IMG/VR virus record: IMGVR_UViG_3300025159_000336
Coordinates: 1 to 37,573 of that record
DNA: 37,573 nucleotides
Direction: 5' to 3' (one strand)
Source: a virus
Numbering within the stretch: the stretch's first letter is position 1; the number at the start of each line of letters is the position of its first letter. The translations under genes were made by a program, and so were the position numbers. The notes below the pieces were generated by a model. That model made no database searches, was not told the DNA's origin, and saw only the letters and a program-made list of their open reading frames with translations. Shown piece by piece: positions 25,562 through 32,932 of this stretch.

Positions 25562-28047
25562 TATTTCACCAATTCCATAAAATTAAATTTACTTAAATCT
25601 TTATAATTCATTCCTTCCTCAATATCACAAGGAATGATTAGTTCTCCACGCGATAAACTACATCTCTCGAAATTTATAGGTCGTTCAAATTCTTCCTTAA
25701 GAATACTAGCAGCATCATACCTTCGTAATATAGGTACACTAGTAAGCAAAGCATCGTGAGATTCCACCAATATTTTAATCCACGGCGCGCGCTTCCTAAT
25801 ACGTAAAGCTGCTGCTTTCGTATTCTCACTGACAGTACGTTGAGGAAGGTAACTAAATGCTTGGCGAAATAATTCCTCATTCCATCTTTCAAAGAATGTT
25901 CTAATTCCACCAATTTCAGCATCAATTCCATGAGGTACTGGAGCTACTAGCCTACGGTTTCTTTCAAGACATTTTCTTATCTGATTATGGTATACCTGCT
26001 GAATCTTGGGTTGTCTATTGTGAAAAATCCGTAGTGCATTTTCTGCTTGAGATTCTGAGATAGTGAGCGGTATTTTATACTTTCTAGCTTGAGTATTAAC
26101 TTCAGTGGCAGCTCTGCGTTTACCTGCTCCAAGATGGCCGGCATGACGCAATGTTTTACCTGCAAAGCGAATCGGGTGCTCATATCCCAGTACTTTCTTA
26201 GAATAATCAAGTTCAGTACCACCGAAGAACCAAGAAGCAGTAAGAGCATGATAATCATGTTCGTCTATATCCTTTAAGGCTTGATAATCTTCTGCTAATA
26301 GGAAAATAACGCGCGCCTCAGCTTGACTACTATCTGCTTGAAGAAAAACTTCGCCATCATCAGGAATAAACATAGTTCGTATATCAGCACCAATATCACC
26401 ATGTTTGGTGATAGTTTGAAATGCCATTCCTCGTGCAATTTTTCTTTTAACTTTTTTGCCATCTTCGATCAATGTTGTTTCAATAGAAGGTCGAATAGGT
26501 GGTTCCTGTTGTTGTGTAGCTGAGCGGCCAGTCTCCAAACAAATGTAGTACGAAGTTCGCATTCTACCATCAAAATCAGGAGGTGAATATAAATATGAAG
26601 ATAAAGTTTTCTTAACACGTCTATCTTCAAGAATTAATTCAATTGCGCGCTTTTGATTTTCTTTCTTAACCGCACCATTTAATAATTGTGTTAAAACTTC
26701 TTCACCTACTCCACTACGAGGAGGTATATGTAGTTTTTCATAAAGCAAATCAGATACTTGTTTGGGAGATGACGTATTAATGTATTCACCAGTTATTTTA
26801 AATAATTCATATCTAACCTTTTCATCCCATTCTATGTATTTATGAATAAGTTTCTTACGAAGATTTTCATCAATTCTAAATCCTACTTGTTCAATAGCTG
26901 TATCTGATTCATTAAAGAAATACAATTCATGCAGAGGAAGTAAAAAATTTTCGTAATAAGCGCGCGTTCCTAATTCATCCATGTCGGAATCTAATGCTTC
27001 ATCTATTTCCTTCGTTATGCACGCATCTCGCGCGCATCCTATAAGTAAATCTTCTACTTTTCCTTCATACATTCCTTCATCTTTGTAATAAGGTTCTTCA
27101 GTATATATAGAGGTAAGAAAGGATAAATTTTTGGGTAGTTCTGGATTGATAGCAAATGCTTTGAGCATTGTATCTGAATGCAGTTTTTTAATAATAAATC
27201 CTAATCGTTTGATTTTATCACGATCATAACCAAAATTTTGACCAACTATTTCGCGAATAGATAGGAACTCAGATAACATATTCCACATAACTATTAAATC
27301 TGAATCTGGTATATCCGAAATATTCCATATATTCCACAAAGGTATAGTTATTCCTTCTCGTTTATCAAATGAAATTCCTACGCAAATTGGAATACACTTC
27401 ATAGCCTCAATATCAATTGAAGGATACTTATAATTTTTATAACGTTGTGTGAAATCGTGAAATTGTGCAGAATTTTTGCATATTTGTAGAGTACGTTGTG
27501 GCAGGTGTATTTCTTTGAACAGGGATTGGCGCGCGGCGCGCTTCAAATCTAAACTAACTATAGCTTTATTCCAATATCCTTTAACCTCACCTTCCTGATG
27601 AAGAATATGGGCGGGATGATATGTTGGTATTACCTTATAACCCATTCCCTGTAGAATACTACCACGAAACTTCTGAATATTACTTTTGCCTGTAAGAGCC
27701 CATAAAGCTGTAGCACCTAAAGCTATGATTACGTTAGGCTGAAGCGCATGAAGTTCTTTACGAAGTTCATCAAACTGCTGAACTAAATCTATTCCTACTG
27801 ATTGTGCGCGTATTTTGAACGGAATTTTCTTATCAACTGGTGATGGGGGAACAAGATATTTACACGCATTAGTCACCCAACAGGAATTCCTATCTATTCC
27901 AACTTCAGAAAGTAACTGATTAAGAAATCTACCTGATGGTCCTACAAACGGCTCTAATGCTTGAACTTCCTCATAAGATGGAGCTTCACCTACAATGACA
28001 ATACGAGGAGTTAATGGACCCTTGCCGGGTACGTAGGGGGAAAGCAT
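25561..28047 (-). CDS. Family A DNA polymerase fused to N-terminal uracil-DNA glycosylase-like domain
   Basis: An 828-residue replicative polymerase. Residues about 1-180 are a uracil-DNA glycosylase-superfamily domain (VGEAPSYEEVQALEPFVGPS, VIALGATALWALTGKSN, TYHPAHIL), the arrangement seen in SPO1-type phage polymerases. A 3'-5' exonuclease domain follows (SIDIEAMK at about 210, VGQNFGYDRDK, SDTMLKAFA). The family A palm shows motif A ADSSQAEARV (about 571), motif B RFAGKTLRHAGHLGAGKRRA, and motif C VESHDALL (H764-D-A766). Motif C is normally HDE, so the last catalytic-site residue is Ala instead of Glu. The gene shares its start with the upstream stop (TAATG). Confident as phage DNA polymerase; the UDG-domain activity is uncertain because catalytic details cannot be checked. 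Confidence 0.92.
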   Translation of the reverse strand: MLSPYVPGKGPLTPRIVIVGEAPSYEEVQALEPFVGPSGRFLNQLLSEVGIDRNSCWVTNACKYLVPPSPVDKKIPFKIRAQSVGIDLVQQFDELRKELHALQPNVIIALGATALWALTGKSNIQKFRGSILQGMGYKVIPTYHPAHILHQEGEVKGYWNKAIVSLDLKRAARQSLFKEIHLPQRTLQICKNSAQFHDFTQRYKNYKYPSIDIEAMKCIPICVGISFDKREGITIPLWNIWNISDIPDSDLIVMWNMLSEFLSIREIVGQNFGYDRDKIKRLGFIIKKLHSDTMLKAFAINPELPKNLSFLTSIYTEEPYYKDEGMYEGKVEDLLIGCARDACITKEIDEALDSDMDELGTRAYYENFLLPLHELYFFNESDTAIEQVGFRIDENLRKKLIHKYIEWDEKVRYELFKITGEYINTSSPKQVSDLLYEKLHIPPRSGVGEEVLTQLLNGAVKKENQKRAIELILEDRRVKKTLSSYLYSPPDFDGRMRTSYYICLETGRSATQQQEPPIRPSIETTLIEDGKKVKRKIARGMAFQTITKHGDIGADIRTMFIPDDGEVFLQADSSQAEARVIFLLAEDYQALKDIDEHDYHALTASWFFGGTELDYSKKVLGYEHPIRFAGKTLRHAGHLGAGKRRAATEVNTQARKYKIPLTISESQAENALRIFHNRQPKIQQVYHNQIRKCLERNRRLVAPVPHGIDAEIGGIRTFFERWNEELFRQAFSYLPQRTVSENTKAAALRIRKRAPWIKILVESHDALLTSVPILRRYDAASILKEEFERPINFERCSLSRGELIIPCDIEEGMNYKDLSKFNFMELVK

Positions 28048-28247
28048 TATCCTTCCAATTTACGGATTTTATATTTTAAGTCATCTATGGTTTCTTCTAA
28101 CTTATCAATTTCTGTTTCTAACTTAGAAATTTTATTATCACTACCTTCAAACTCATCTATAAGAGATTCGATTATTTTTGATGTTCGAGGAGAAAATTTT
28201 AGTTCCTTAAGTTCTTCCTCCAAGAATTCAATATCATCCTTTGTCAT
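28047..28247 (-). CDS. Small coiled-coil protein, unknown function
   Basis: A 66-residue product, almost all heptad-like coiled coil (SKIIESLIDEFEGSDNKISK then LETEIDKLEETIDDLKYKIR). It overlaps the polymerase start by one base. A polymerase-associated clamp or oligomerisation partner would be possible. No family recognised. Confidence 0.65.
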   Translation of the reverse strand: MTKDDIEFLEEELKELKFSPRTSKIIESLIDEFEGSDNKISKLETEIDKLEETIDDLKYKIRKLEG

Positions 28248-28249
28248 AT

Positions 28250-28492
28250 CTATTCCTTTCTTATAAAGTATAAGGCATCTTTTCTGGTTTTAAAATTTCT
28301 TAGTTTATAGTCCATTTTTTCAGCTAATTTTAGATTTTCACTTGTAAGACCTACTGACACACCGAAGTATTTAGCTACAGCTCTTACTGAAAAATAACCT
28401 TTTCTATGATTCATCAATCGAAAGTAAAGATTCATAACTAACACTTTCGAGTGCCATGTTTTGCAGCTATAATACTTCTGTTTGTAGGTCAT
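28250..28492 (-). CDS. Helix-turn-helix-like small protein
   Basis: An 80-residue basic product whose middle, GYFSVRAVAKYFGVSVGLTS followed by ENLKLAEKMD, reads as a helix-turn-helix: turn near FGVSV, recognition helix GLTSENLKLA. Phages often carry small HTH proteins of this shape in replication operons. It begins with a string of aromatic and basic residues (MTYKQKYYSCKTWHSK). It overlaps the next upstream gene by four bases and ends two bases before the coiled-coil gene. Confidence 0.65.
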   Translation of the reverse strand: MTYKQKYYSCKTWHSKVLVMNLYFRLMNHRKGYFSVRAVAKYFGVSVGLTSENLKLAEKMDYKLRNFKTRKDALYFIRKE

Positions 28493-28701
28493 TTATTCCT
28501 AGCTATTCTTCTAATATGCTTCATCACTCTCTTTTTATTTTCTGGTCTTTGAGTCCAATGTAATTTCTTTTTCTTTGAAATAATTGCAGTTCGGACGTTT
28601 TCAGTTCTATCAGGATTTAGTATACTTATAGTCGTTCTAATTGACCGCGCGATGTTCTCGTGTTCCATAGCTAAAATTTCGAGCTTTTCTGTCAGTTTCA
28701 T
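28489..28701 (-). CDS. Small basic protein with Lys/Arg-rich tail, unknown function
   Basis: A 70-residue product, helical at the start (MKLTEKLEILAMEHENIARS) and basic at the end (KKKKLHWTQRPENKKRVMKH). The ATG at 28701 has AGAGG eight bases upstream and lies inside the end of the ribbon-helix-helix gene, giving a 65-base overlap in another frame. That is long for this operon, where overlaps are usually 1-14 bases. No family recognised; DNA or RNA binding would fit the charge. Confidence 0.6.
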   Translation of the reverse strand: MKLTEKLEILAMEHENIARSIRTTISILNPDRTENVRTAIISKKKKLHWTQRPENKKRVMKHIRRIARNK

Positions 28702-28873
28702 GATAGTCCTCTTGAGTTTTAATATTAAATGCTTCAGCTAATGCTGTTGCAATAACAAATGATTTAGATACTCCATAATGCCTTGAAATAGATTCTACCC
28801 GTGCGCGAATTTCTTTCAACACGCACGATGATAATTGTTTCCTTCCACCTTTCACGGGACGTTGATGAATCAT
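28637..28873 (-). CDS. Ribbon-helix-helix-like DNA-binding protein
   Basis: A 78-residue product. The start at ATG 28873 overlaps the cold-shock gene stop (ATGA). The middle, RKQLSSCVLKEIRARVESIS followed by RHYGVSKSFVIATALAEAFN, has the strand-helix-turn-helix layout of CopG/Arc-type ribbon-helix-helix repressors (KQLSSCVLKEIRARVE strand plus first helix, then GVSKSFVIATALAEAF as second helix). Such proteins bind short palindromic operators as dimers. The last 20 residues are in the 65-base overlap with the next gene. It could regulate the phage's own control region. Confidence 0.7.
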   Translation of the reverse strand: MIHQRPVKGGRKQLSSCVLKEIRARVESISRHYGVSKSFVIATALAEAFNIKTQEDYHETDRKARNFSYGTREHRAVN

Positions 28874-29121
28874 TTTTCTATTACTCCAATTCGAAATGCA
28901 CGCCATCCCTTATCTTTGTAATCTACTAATTCAAATTCTACTGACATTCCAGTGGTTAATTCCTTAAAGTTTTTAGTTGTTGGTAAAAGACCGGACCAAT
29001 GAAAGAAAATTCGTGTAAAGGGTTTAGCGCGCGAACTAATAAATCCCCAACCGGATGGAGATATTTTAATTATTCTACCAGTAATACGTCCATTTAACGG
29101 AATAACTTCAGCTTCCTGCAT
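28870..29121 (-). CDS. Cold-shock domain protein
   Basis: An 83-residue product with a cold-shock (OB-fold) nucleic-acid-binding domain: GRIIKISPSGWGFISSRAK matches RNP1 (KxGxGFI-like, here SGWGFI) and RIFFHWSGLL matches RNP2 (VFVHFS-like, here RIFFHWS). Such proteins bind single-stranded RNA or DNA and can melt RNA structure. The ATG has TAGGAA about eleven bases upstream. It is preceded by a 127-base gap with a strongly structured RNA leader, an unusual gap in this compact operon, so autoregulation through the leader is a reasonable guess. Confidence 0.8.
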   Translation of the reverse strand: MQEAEVIPLNGRITGRIIKISPSGWGFISSRAKPFTRIFFHWSGLLPTTKNFKELTTGMSVEFELVDYKDKGWRAFRIGVIEK

Positions 29122-29147
29122 AATATTTTGTTCCTAATGAAAAGTGA

Positions 29148-29208
29148 GCGCGCGGCCTTTCATATGTCTGTCCTTAGTAGGACGTTAATCATATAATTAA
29201 CCGCGCGC
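29148..29208 (-). promoter_or_regulatory. Structured RNA leader (three-stem junction) of the cold-shock gene
   Basis: On the minus strand the 127-base gap (29122-29248) can fold into a compact three-way junction. The basal stem is GCGCGCGG/CCGCGCGC (29208-29201 with 29155-29148, 8 bp). The second stem is TTAAT/ATTAA (29200-29196 with 29189-29185, 6-base loop). The third is GTCCT/AGGAC (29183-29179 with 29174-29170, 4-base loop). A 14-base strand joins it back to the base stem. GGACG at 29220-29216 can instead pair with CGTCC at 29184-29180, which would break the third stem. The structure lies about 27-90 bases before the cold-shock start. It matches no RNA family I recognise. Confidence 0.55.
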
Positions 29209-29248
29209 CCATATCCGTCCGTTTAGCTAACAGGATTCAGAACAGAGC

Positions 29249-29401
29249 CTATTCAGATGGCATAATAGGTTGTTCGTCATCATCCTCATCGTCGTCGGAC
29301 GGAATTTCTTCATTTTCTTCATCTTCATCATCGTCCTTGAGTAAATCTTCTGGAAATTCTTCCTCTTTTTCAGGAGGAATTTCTTGAAATTTGTAATTCA
29401 T
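29249..29401 (-). CDS. Small extremely acidic protein, unknown function
   Basis: A 50-residue product beginning MNYKFQEIPPEKEEEFPEDL; more than half of its residues are Asp or Glu, with a run of Asp and Glu to the end. The ATG at 29401 follows AGGT six bases upstream and only four bases after the SSB-like gene stop. Its position right after the SSB-like gene and its composition suggest an acidic tail supplied as a separate polypeptide, or a DNA mimic. No homologue recognised. Confidence 0.7.
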   Translation of the reverse strand: MNYKFQEIPPEKEEEFPEDLLKDDDEDEENEEIPSDDDEDDDEQPIMPSE

Positions 29402-29405
29402 AGAT

Positions 29406-29792
29406 TTACCTCACAGCACGATATTTGTGATTGATACGATTTACCATGCGGTTTTCGTACATTTCATTCTCGACAAACACGTCGAGTTCTCGGCCTTCTG
29501 CATTTTTGAAATCGACGCGCGTTCCTGGCAAAATTTCAACACCTAACGAGGCAAAAAATCCAACCATAAATCCTTTAGCCTTGCTGTTGAAATTCCAATA
29601 TGGAGAGGGAACATTCTCAAATTCCTTATCTCCAGTATCAGCATCATGAAGCACTTTTCCTTCTAGAATCCAATTCGTGGAATCTCCATTTTTGGAAAGA
29701 GCTTCAGTTACTTTGTTAATGCGAACCCGATACCACGCGGGCTTGATGATTTTGGAGCGGAGAATGTCTTCCTGTGAGAATTCTACTAACAT
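29406..29792 (-). CDS. Single-strand DNA-binding-like protein (OB-fold, DUF669-like)
   Basis: A 128-residue product with the layout of a phage OB-fold ssDNA-binding protein: AWYRVRINKVTEALSKNGDS followed by NWILEGKVL (strands 1-3), VPSPYWNFNSKAKGFMVGFF (helix), then LPGTRVDFKNAEGRELDVFV (last strands). It sits in the standard place between the recombination ATPase and DNA polymerase genes. SSB proteins usually have an acidic C-terminus; this one ends NRINHKYRAVR, and the next gene encodes a separate acidic polypeptide. The ATG follows GGGAG (11-base spacing). Confidence 0.7.
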   Translation of the reverse strand: MLVEFSQEDILRSKIIKPAWYRVRINKVTEALSKNGDSTNWILEGKVLHDADTGDKEFENVPSPYWNFNSKAKGFMVGFFASLGVEILPGTRVDFKNAEGRELDVFVENEMYENRMVNRINHKYRAVR

Positions 29793-29799
29793 TGTTTGG

Positions 29800-29967
29800 T
29801 TACTCCCTTTTGTATGCCTTTAATTCAGCTTTGTATTGTTCTATTTCAAGATTTCTTTCTTTCTTAGCTTTAATTACATTTTCTTCTGTTCTCTTTTCAT
29901 TTACGCATTGTTTTAGTTGCATAAAAGAATGTTCTTCTATTTGAAAGGAGCACATTGGACATGTCAT
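29800..29967 (-). CDS. Small zinc-finger coiled-coil protein
   Basis: A 55-residue product beginning MTCPMCSFQIEEHSFMQLKQ, with C3, C6, H13 and C21 forming a CxxC...H...C zinc knuckle, then a long charged helix ending YKAELKAYKRE. It was found by reading the gap between its neighbours; the start lies four bases after the ATPase stop, and its own stop is seven bases before the SSB-like start. A small nucleic-acid-binding or complex-bridging protein is likely. The function is not recognised. Confidence 0.65.
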   Translation of the reverse strand: MTCPMCSFQIEEHSFMQLKQCVNEKRTEENVIKAKKERNLEIEQYKAELKAYKRE

Positions 29968-29971
29968 ATGA

Positions 29972-30775
29972 TTAAAATTTGGTTACTGGTTTTTCATCTT
30001 TTAGTTGCTGCATAGCTGGTTTAATCCATCGTTCGTACAAAGGTTCATTATTGAAAACTATTGAAGCTGGTAATGGTAAGCTAGTTCGCGCGAAATCATC
30101 ACCAGTATGCACAGTTTTCAGTCCATATGAGCCTTCCTTACTTGTGTCAATAGCGCCTTCTACATTGAAATGATATACCTCCTCGCAATAAGCAGGAATC
30201 TTTGCGGAAATAATCTTGCCACCTGTAACTATGATGCGCGCGAAATGTGTACGTGAATCAGGTATATTCCTGTCACCAATTACGTGAGCAATAAGAATTA
30301 CATTAGTTTTATGAAACTGATTGATGTCTTTGAGTAAAGCTAACATTTCGCTGAATGCACTAGCTTCTGCTTTGTAATCTTCCAGTGTGTTAACTGGTAT
30401 ACCCGCAACGCGCATACCTTTTTCTTCCCCAGATTTAGTAGTAGTACCAGTTTTAAACTTCATTGTTTGGCGATTAACCGCATCTCCAATAGAAGTTATT
30501 GAATCCATTATCAAAGTTTTATAGGGACAACTAACTTGTAATTTTTCGAGTTTAACTCTAATTGAATTCCAGTCAGTGTATCTATCAAATTCTACGTCCT
30601 TGAAGTTAATTCCCCATCTCTTACCAGGAAGTAGCATAGCCTTTATCTTTTGGTCTACATCAAACCAGTATTGTGGTGTAGGAAAAGATAAAGCTGCCGT
30701 AGATTTGCGCGTTCCGGGTTCACCCTTAAACATTCCAAAAAATGTATCAGGTGTTACAACATCTAATGTTGGCAT
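29972..30775 (-). CDS. Sak4-like RecA-type ATPase (recombination)
   Basis: A 267-residue product with a P-loop KGEPGTRKSTAALSF (GxxGxxKS, residues about 17-25), a Walker B hydrophobic strand ending in Asp (KTLIMDSITSI), and a later TNVILIAHVIGD typical of RecA/Sak4-like single-domain ATPases (sensor strand before the DNA-binding loop). Phage Sak4 proteins promote single-strand annealing and recombination together with an SSB, which here is encoded two genes downstream. A PD-(D/E)XK nuclease gene upstream completes a recombination set. RBS AGGA precedes the ATG. Confidence 0.78.
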   Translation of the reverse strand: MPTLDVVTPDTFFGMFKGEPGTRKSTAALSFPTPQYWFDVDQKIKAMLLPGKRWGINFKDVEFDRYTDWNSIRVKLEKLQVSCPYKTLIMDSITSIGDAVNRQTMKFKTGTTTKSGEEKGMRVAGIPVNTLEDYKAEASAFSEMLALLKDINQFHKTNVILIAHVIGDRNIPDSRTHFARIIVTGGKIISAKIPAYCEEVYHFNVEGAIDTSKEGSYGLKTVHTGDDFARTSLPLPASIVFNNEPLYERWIKPAMQQLKDEKPVTKF

Positions 30776-30778
30776 TAG

Positions 30779-30904
30779 TTAATTCCTGTGGAATTTTCTT
30801 TTCAAATTAACAATTCGTTTATATTCCAACATAGCTCTCTTATACAAACGCCATCTTATTCTTTTAGTATTTCCATAACCATGAGGAACTTTAATGAAGG
30901 ACAT
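30779..30904 (-). CDS. Small basic protein, unknown function
   Basis: A 41-residue, strongly basic product beginning MSFIKVPHGYGNTKRIRWRL and ending KRKFHRN. It overlaps the upstream gene's stop by 14 bases and ends three bases before the ATPase gene. It was found by reading the gap between the flanking genes. Small basic proteins in such operons usually bind nucleic acid, but this one is unrecognised. Confidence 0.55.
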   Translation of the reverse strand: MSFIKVPHGYGNTKRIRWRLYKRAMLEYKRIVNLKRKFHRN

Positions 30905-31073
30905 TAGGTGGTCCTGCTAAGAATGTTACTGCTGCTTGTTTAGCTAATAAAAGATTATTTGTTTCATAGTTACAATCTTTGCAAATAAGAATCATTTGTC
31001 CATCTTCAATTAGACACCAGAAATGTTTATGTAAGCAAACAACTGATTCTAAGTTAACAGTTACTTTATTCAT
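30891..31073 (-). CDS. Small His/Cys-containing protein, unknown function
   Basis: A 60-residue product with CLHKHFWC and CKDCNYE, so four cysteines with neighbouring histidines that could hold zinc (residues about 13-20 and 31-34). It overlaps the upstream gene by four bases. It belongs to a run of tiny Cys-rich genes in this operon. No family recognised. Confidence 0.6.
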   Translation of the reverse strand: MNKVTVNLESVVCLHKHFWCLIEDGQMILICKDCNYETNNLLLAKQAAVTFLAGPPNVLH

Positions 31074-31261
31074 TGGTTTATTTCCTTTGCATAAGTATCT
31101 GTGTTTTTCCTACATATTTCTAAAACAGTTACACAATCAATACTAGTAAAGCCCTGTCCTGCTAGTATTTTTATTGCATCTATTAAATCAATCTGAAGCT
31201 GAAATAAAGAACTACGAGCAGCTCCCTCAAGTTTCGTTAGTTTCTCCCATTCATTTGTCAT
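31070..31261 (-). CDS. Small helical protein, unknown function
   Basis: A 63-residue product beginning MTNEWEKLTKLEGAARSSLF and continuing LIDAIKILAGQGFTSIDCVT, all helical. It is coupled to both neighbours by four-base overlaps. Nothing in the sequence points to a function. Confidence 0.6.
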   Translation of the reverse strand: MTNEWEKLTKLEGAARSSLFQLQIDLIDAIKILAGQGFTSIDCVTVLEICRKNTDTYAKEINQ

Positions 31262-31521
31262 ATTTTACCTACTAACTCGGCTAGTTTATCTATTATTGTT
31301 TGATTAGATGACTGTTTGCAGTTTATGCAACGTGGTCGGGTTAATTTCATGTTTTCTTTATCAAGAAAGAATACATTTCCGCATCGATAACAAAGTGATT
31401 CGCGTCCAATTGCTAATTCTTCTCGAATATGATGAGGACATCCAGGTATTGAGCACTTGTATTCAATACGTTGATTCCTACCTATCTTTATCCGAACGTA
31501 CCTGTGAATGTGCTTAGTCAT
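31258..31521 (-). CDS. Zinc-ribbon protein, unknown function
   Basis: An 87-residue product with three Cys-pair motifs: KCSIPGCPHH (residues about 23-30), CYRCG and RCINCKQ. These could form one or two zinc ribbons of the transcription/RNA-polymerase-binding type. The N-terminus is basic ([20 protein letters not shown]). Zinc-ribbon proteins in phage early operons often bind nucleic acid or redirect host RNA polymerase; that is inference here. Confidence 0.65.
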   Translation of the reverse strand: MTKHIHRYVRIKIGRNQRIEYKCSIPGCPHHIREELAIGRESLCYRCGNVFFLDKENMKLTRPRCINCKQSSNQTIIDKLAELVGKI

Positions 31522-32369
31522 TAGTCGTTATTGATATCCCATGCCTTGCCTACTTCAAAGTTAACTTTTAGTACTTCGTCGCGCATATTTCTATCTGATT
31601 CACAAACCTCTCTAAAATTACAGTATCCATATTTGTTTTCGCAGTGTGTATAATTAGGTGGAAAATAGTTCGCTTCATTATACGCAACTAACATGCGCGC
31701 GTAATGTGGAACTGTTTCGTTAACCCATTCGGCTAATCTATCAGCGGAATAACTAACTAATACACGTTGAAATTTTTCATGTGGTTCCAAAGTAGTTTGG
31801 AATCCAATTTTATTTATGCATACGTTGCGTGCTTTAAGAAGGATGCACTGTCCTATGAATTGGTTATTAAGTGACAGTACATCCCTTCTTTGTTTGCTCG
31901 TTTTATGGTCAACGGATATAAATCCTTGATTAGTATCTGCTATGAGGTCAAACTTAGCTTTCCAAAAAACGCGCAACTCACTATCTTCATAAACAATCTC
32001 GCCGCGCACTTCTTCTACTGCAATAGGAGTCCAACTATCGTTCTTATGAAACTCAAAATATTTTTCCATCGTAATCAGAACGTGTTTCCATCCAGTTCTA
32101 TTTCTATCATTATCTTCTGGTGTATTAACTAAACCATTTATGTATTCCTTACCAGCTATGAACCCTTGTGATATGGATTCATCTCTATTTTTCCCAGTGA
32201 TTAAGGTTTTGTAATATGTTTCTAGAATTGTGTGAACTAATGAGCCGCACTCTAGGCTATTAGATTTACCGCCAAGCTGATTCAAATTTCTATTGAAACG
32301 AAAATCGGCTAATCTAGGGCAGGATTGTAGAGTAGACAAGAGTTGAGAATCCATTGATATGTTAGTCAT
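31521..32369 (-). CDS. PD-(D/E)XK nuclease of the RecB/Cas4 type with C-terminal Cys cluster
   Basis: A 282-residue product with the PDDEXK_1 core: [12 protein letters not shown] (alpha-1 with His), [11 protein letters not shown] (acidic Asp), SVDHKTSKQ (Glu-X-Lys replaced by Asp-His-Lys pattern), then [11 protein letters not shown]. At the C-terminus [15 protein letters not shown] provides cysteines that, with an N-terminal Cys (SCPRLADF), could bind an Fe-S cluster as in Cas4 and AddB. These nucleases trim ends for recombination. Immediately downstream in the same operon are zinc-ribbon genes and the Sak4-like ATPase, which fits a recombination pathway. Overlap with the next gene is one base. 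Confidence 0.78.
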   Translation of the reverse strand: MTNISMDSQLLSTLQSCPRLADFRFNRNLNQLGGKSNSLECGSLVHTILETYYKTLITGKNRDESISQGFIAGKEYINGLVNTPEDNDRNRTGWKHVLITMEKYFEFHKNDSWTPIAVEEVRGEIVYEDSELRVFWKAKFDLIADTNQGFISVDHKTSKQRRDVLSLNNQFIGQCILLKARNVCINKIGFQTTLEPHEKFQRVLVSYSADRLAEWVNETVPHYARMLVAYNEANYFPPNYTHCENKYGYCNFREVCESDRNMRDEVLKVNFEVGKAWDINND

Positions 32370-32566
32370 TTTAATAAGTCTTCTATGTCTATTTCACTAA
32401 CGGTTTCTAAGTTTATTTGCGCGAGTTCTTTTTCTAAACGCGCGCGGCATTCATCACACATATTTCTATCTTCATCATTACTTATGGTTGGGCATACCCA
32501 ATTCTGTAAATCACAGAGGTATTGTGCTCTGCAGTATTTACAGCCATGAAATTTCTGATAACACAT
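32366..32566 (-). CDS. Small Cys-rich zinc-binding protein
   Basis: A 66-residue product with many cysteines in a regular pattern: [18 protein letters not shown] near the start and [11 protein letters not shown] in the middle, followed by an acidic helix ending IDIEDLLK. It probably folds around two zinc ions. It overlaps both neighbours by one or four bases, so it is coupled to the nuclease gene downstream. Function unknown. Confidence 0.65.
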   Translation of the reverse strand: MCYQKFHGCKYCRAQYLCDLQNWVCPTISNDEDRNMCDECRARLEKELAQINLETVSEIDIEDLLK

Positions 32567-32757
32567 TATATTTCATCTTTCCCAGGAATTAAACATATAA
32601 ATTTACCATATTCTACTATTTCAATTATGGGTACAGATTTGCCCATGTTGTATTGAATTCCATCCCCATCATCTACAAAATTATCAACAGTAACCACAAC
32701 CTCTGCTTCAGTCTTACCTATGGCTTTCAAGAGTTCTATTAGTTGGTTAATTGTCAT
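32566..32757 (-). CDS. Small phage protein of the MTxxxLIxxLKxxxxxAEVVV type
   Basis: A 63-residue product beginning MTINQLIELLKAIGKTEAEV followed by VVTVDN, a start common to many small phage proteins of unknown function. The second half is beta-rich (KSVPIIEIVEYGKFICLIPG). It overlaps the downstream start by one base. The function is not known for the family. Confidence 0.65.
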   Translation of the reverse strand: MTINQLIELLKAIGKTEAEVVVTVDNFVDDGDGIQYNMGKSVPIIEIVEYGKFICLIPGKDEI

Positions 32758-32762
32758 TTTTG

Positions 32763-32927
32763 TTAACCTTCAATATATGTGTAATCGTTCAAGGGAAATT
32801 CCTCGAAGGGAATATCACTCAGTATATATTCTGTAATATTTTCCTCATGAATATATCTAACTGCACGATGTAGTGTGGAAAACGAAAAAATATCACAGTC
32901 ATTATGAGCTACTTTTAGATAAACCAT
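32763..32927 (-). CDS. Small protein, unknown function
   Basis: A 54-residue product beginning MVYLKVAHNDCDIFSFSTLH. The ATG at 32927 has a GGGAG site nine bases before it; a longer in-frame start at 32945 would overlap the preceding membrane-peptide gene. The C-terminus is acidic (PFEEFPLNDYTYIEG). No family recognised. Confidence 0.55.
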   Translation of the reverse strand: MVYLKVAHNDCDIFSFSTLHRAVRYIHEENITEYILSDIPFEEFPLNDYTYIEG

Positions 32928-32932
32928 TTTAG

